Under the pieces are notes generated by a model, which was given only the letters and a program-made list of their open reading frames with translations, was not told the DNA's origin and searched no databases. The position numbers and the translations under genes are program-made. From contig JASANC010004490.1 of NCBI GenBank assembly GCA_030248135.1, positions 32,889 through 96,888 on the forward strand: a stretch of 64,000 nt of DNA. Direction: 5' to 3'. Shown here piece after piece: positions 61,760 through 64,000 of this stretch (positions within the stretch are counted from its first letter, which is position 1; every line of letters begins with the position of its first letter). This stretch comes from Theristus sp. LFF4_11. Taxonomy: Eukaryota > Nematoda > Chromadorea > Monhysterida > Xyalidae.

Positions 61760-62264
61760 CAGTGTGATTTCACAAAAATGGACATGAAACCATTTGTTTC
61801 GCATGTAGTCATACCGTTGTTAAAATTAAAAGGGCAACAAACATGATAAAAATTACGACAAACGTCACAGCTGCTTTTTGCTCGGTGGTCAGTTTGTTGT
61901 GTACCCGATTGAAGTGTTTCGCAGTGCAGCGTTCTGAGCACATATTTCATGGTCAGTCAGTTTTATTTTGCTGTGAATTCTCAAACTGATTTGCTGAACC
62001 GAACGCAAAAATAAATGCGTCCCAAAAAAGTGATCGTATTATGTTATTGGTTTCATGCGCGTACAAATATCTATGTGAGGTTTCTGTCAATAAACAGTAT
62101 TAAGCGTAACTGCAATGTTCACAATGCAACACGGACGCACCAAAGCATCACGACTTGCGTCAGATCTGCAATCGGCTTTGTTGAGATCGGACACGAAAAA
62201 AGGTTTCTTGAATCATTTGCCAACCGCCACAGTATTTCCATTCAGTAAATATTCCGTGAGCGCG
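61760..62264. other. Convergent intergenic region, no gene
   Basis: The space between the HMGCL stop and the 3' end of the minus-strand gene; no conserved frame. An AATAAA at about 62010 could serve HMGCL. Confidence 0.45.
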
Positions 62265-63850
62265 TTATTGTGTTCGGTTGGTGTGATGCTGCTCACAGTG
62301 TTTCTTTGCACAGCGTTTCGAGCACAATCGTGCAGTGTTGGACAAGCCGGCAGGCGTCAATTCTTTGCAAAGTCTGCAAACTTTCATGCGACTTTGTTTT
62401 ACTCCGGAATCGCTCGTCTTTGAACGGTGCATCGGTTTTCGGTAGGCGCATTGAGAGCAATCGCTTGTTGAAATCAGCCACGGCAACAGCGACAGTTGAA
62501 CGTACGTGTGATCCGGCTCAGCGGAGTTACAGTTACTTTTGCTTGCTGCTGTTGGACTCCAGCTCGGAACCAGTTGGAAGATCAATGTTCCCAGCGGTGT
62601 GAGACAAATGTCGCTCACTTGCTTCCTATACATTCGTTTCATACTGCTTGCTGCACCGTTGCTTGACGTCGCTTTGGTTGACAATCTCAAGCCGCACAAG
62701 TCGCCGAGCGAAATGGTAACCATTTTTGCAGTGGTTTCTAAAAACGATCACAGTTAGCGGAAGTCGTTGCCTTTTCGAAGCTACAATGTGACAAGCATAC
62801 ACTGTATTTCAACAGACCTTTAATGAGAATCAACGTGAGCGATTCGCTGAAATTGGTGCTGCTTGTTGAACCGTTCACCAGCAGCACTGCCCAACGTTTT
62901 GCGTACCCAAGAAATATTGGTTCACGCCACAACACGGCCCACGCCCTGCTCAAATCCTCGAGCAACGTTTTGCATTGCAACTGACATGAAAAGAGTTTGT
63001 TGTCATTGTTCGTTAACAAACAAAATGGCACAACTCTAATCTACCATCAAAACGGCATGTTCGAACATGGTGCCTTTGGTCCAAATCAGCTCAGAGTCCT
63101 CCGTGATGCTTTTATTTTGCATGTCCATTTTTGTGTTGTCCTCAATCAGTCGAAAACGAGCGTCCGGCATGAATCCGTCAAAATAGTTGACGCAGACGAT
63201 CGTCTCAGACAGCAGTCTCAGAGAGCACATGCGCCATTTCTCGTCCAGTTGTTTCACAGAAGCCATGGAATCAATGGAAGTCGCGATATTGCGAACCACT
63301 ATTAAAGCTGTCCTGCAGTAAATGTTTTCAACTTGTTTCAGTCATTATAAGTAAATTTAATTATAAGTCAAGCAGTTTTAGAACAGTGGCAAAAAACTAT
63401 CAGATAGCTCCAACAAACCAACCAGCAAGTGCTGCTGCTATCGGTCAGCGCGAGGATGATGAGGTCGCCGTTTTTTTGATTAACAGCGACTTGCTTCACT
63501 TGCAAATGTTCCTTTGGGGGAACATCCTTGACGACGAGCACTTGTTTTTGGATTTCAGGGGCGGTCAGTGACACGGCCTGTAAGATGAAACTTGAAACTG
63601 AAACAAGAAATGGCAAGTATGAATGCTTTTTCGAAGTGAAGAACGCGTTTAGACAAGCACTCACGGTGACGGAAGTTTTGTTTTTACAACCGTCGACAAT
63701 GTATACAGTTTGCAGTAGTTCGTCCACTGCACACAAACAATGTAACGTTGTCGATTCCGGCAACTTAATGTGCGCCACGACACTGTCACCATTTGTCAGC
63801 AGTTCTAATGCCACCGGTAACTTGCGGACTCCTCAAACAGTAGACAAAAT
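62265..63850 (-). CDS. Unidentified multi-exon protein, 5' end outside the window
   Basis: Several minus-strand exons have good splice sites and compatible phases. One near 63850-63670 reads LPESTTLHCLCAVDELLQTV and YIVDGCKNKTSV; another, near 63580-63420, APEIQKQVLVVKDVPPKEHL and VAVNQKNGDLIILALTD. About 63311-63048 reads VKQLDEKWRMCSLRLLSETI and FDGFMPDARFRLIEDNTK; about 62984-62818 LSRAWAVLWREPIFLGYAKR; the next (to 62265) LTPLGTLIFQLVPSW, ending in a Cys/His-rich tail KVCRLCKELT. The first exons alternate short beta-strand-like stretches, as in a beta-propeller. I do not recognise the family. The stop at 62265 assumes no further intron. Confidence 0.55.
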
Positions 63851-63857
63851 GTAAATA

Positions 63858-64000
63858 CAGGGTGATCCAAAAAACTGCACGATAAGAATCGACTCCAGCT
63901 CGCCAACGGGTGGAAGGTTTGGGCCAAAATTTTAATCAAGCATCGCATAACTTCTCATTTTTTTGTGTTAAAATTTTGTGGCAACCGTCATTTGTAGCTC
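63858..64000 (+). mobile_element. Left end of a TIR element cut by the window edge
   Basis: After TA it starts CAGGGTGATCCAAAAAACTG and continues with CAGCTCGCCAACGGGTGGA, GGTTTGGGCCAAAATTTTAA and CTTCTCATTTTTTTGTG. These match, reversed, the right arm of the element at 29712-30559. Confidence 0.8.

Noticed and set aside
62115..62423. Plus-strand frame with a hydrophobic segment (SALLCSVGVMLLTVFLCTAF)
   Set aside because: It overlaps the minus-strand gene, whose exons have matching phases and better splice sites. A separate signal-anchor protein cannot be excluded but is less well supported.
1..64000. CRISPR array, prokaryotic operon or viral genome
   Set aside because: Spliced genes of animal families throughout; no regularly spaced direct repeats of CRISPR type and no recognisable viral gene.

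Overview
This is nuclear DNA from an intron-rich ecdysozoan animal, most likely a nematode. The best clue is a complete eight-exon cuticlin-type ZP-domain gene. CLIC/EXC-4-like, paraoxonase/MEC-6-like and DEPDC1/LET-99-like genes fit the same group. Introns are mostly 50-350 bases, with a few of 0.6-2.3 kb that are filled with mobile elements. Exon joins were worked out by eye from GT/AG sites, reading phase and recalled family conservation; no alignment or transcript was available. CDS spans therefore run from first to last coding exon and include introns.

Layout: (1) 1-4085, plus strand: 3' part of TELO2, then NSUN6, only about 230 bases apart. (2) 7124-10748: cuticlin-like gene. (3) 12062-12890, minus: unrecognised four-helix membrane protein. 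(4) 13.4-19.5 kb: gene-poor, with MITEs and a SINE. (5) 19483-21889, plus: scramblase/Tubby-C2-like protein. (6) 22529-23604, minus: CLIC. (7) 25738-26250, minus: small membrane protein. (8) 27025-35703, minus: DEPDC1 with transposon-laden introns. (9) 35.7-37.6 kb: repeat array. (10) 37651-40195, plus: paraoxonase-like. (11) 41056-42215, plus: PACRG-like. (12) 42346-42633, minus: MRPL34-like. (13) 43723-51574, minus: ARID2. (14) 51.6-57.9 kb: repeats, including a 471-base foldback palindrome and a 1.33 kb tandem duplication. (15) 57916-61759, plus: HMG-CoA lyase. (16) 62265 to beyond the right edge, minus: unidentified multi-exon gene.

The genes are mostly conserved housekeeping or developmental genes with no shared pathway: PIKK maturation (TELO2), tRNA methylation (NSUN6), cuticle, PBAF chromatin remodelling (ARID2), leucine/ketone metabolism (HMGCL), mitochondrial translation. 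I see no multi-gene new system. The unusual material is the mobile-element load: at least two tRNA-derived SINE families, several TIR families with TA flanks, a foldback element sharing an 18-mer with a telomere-like array 18 kb away, and an inverted duplication of a small acidic reading frame inside a DEPDC1 intron. Among proteins, the paraoxonase homologue that has lost catalytic and calcium-binding residues is the most interesting.
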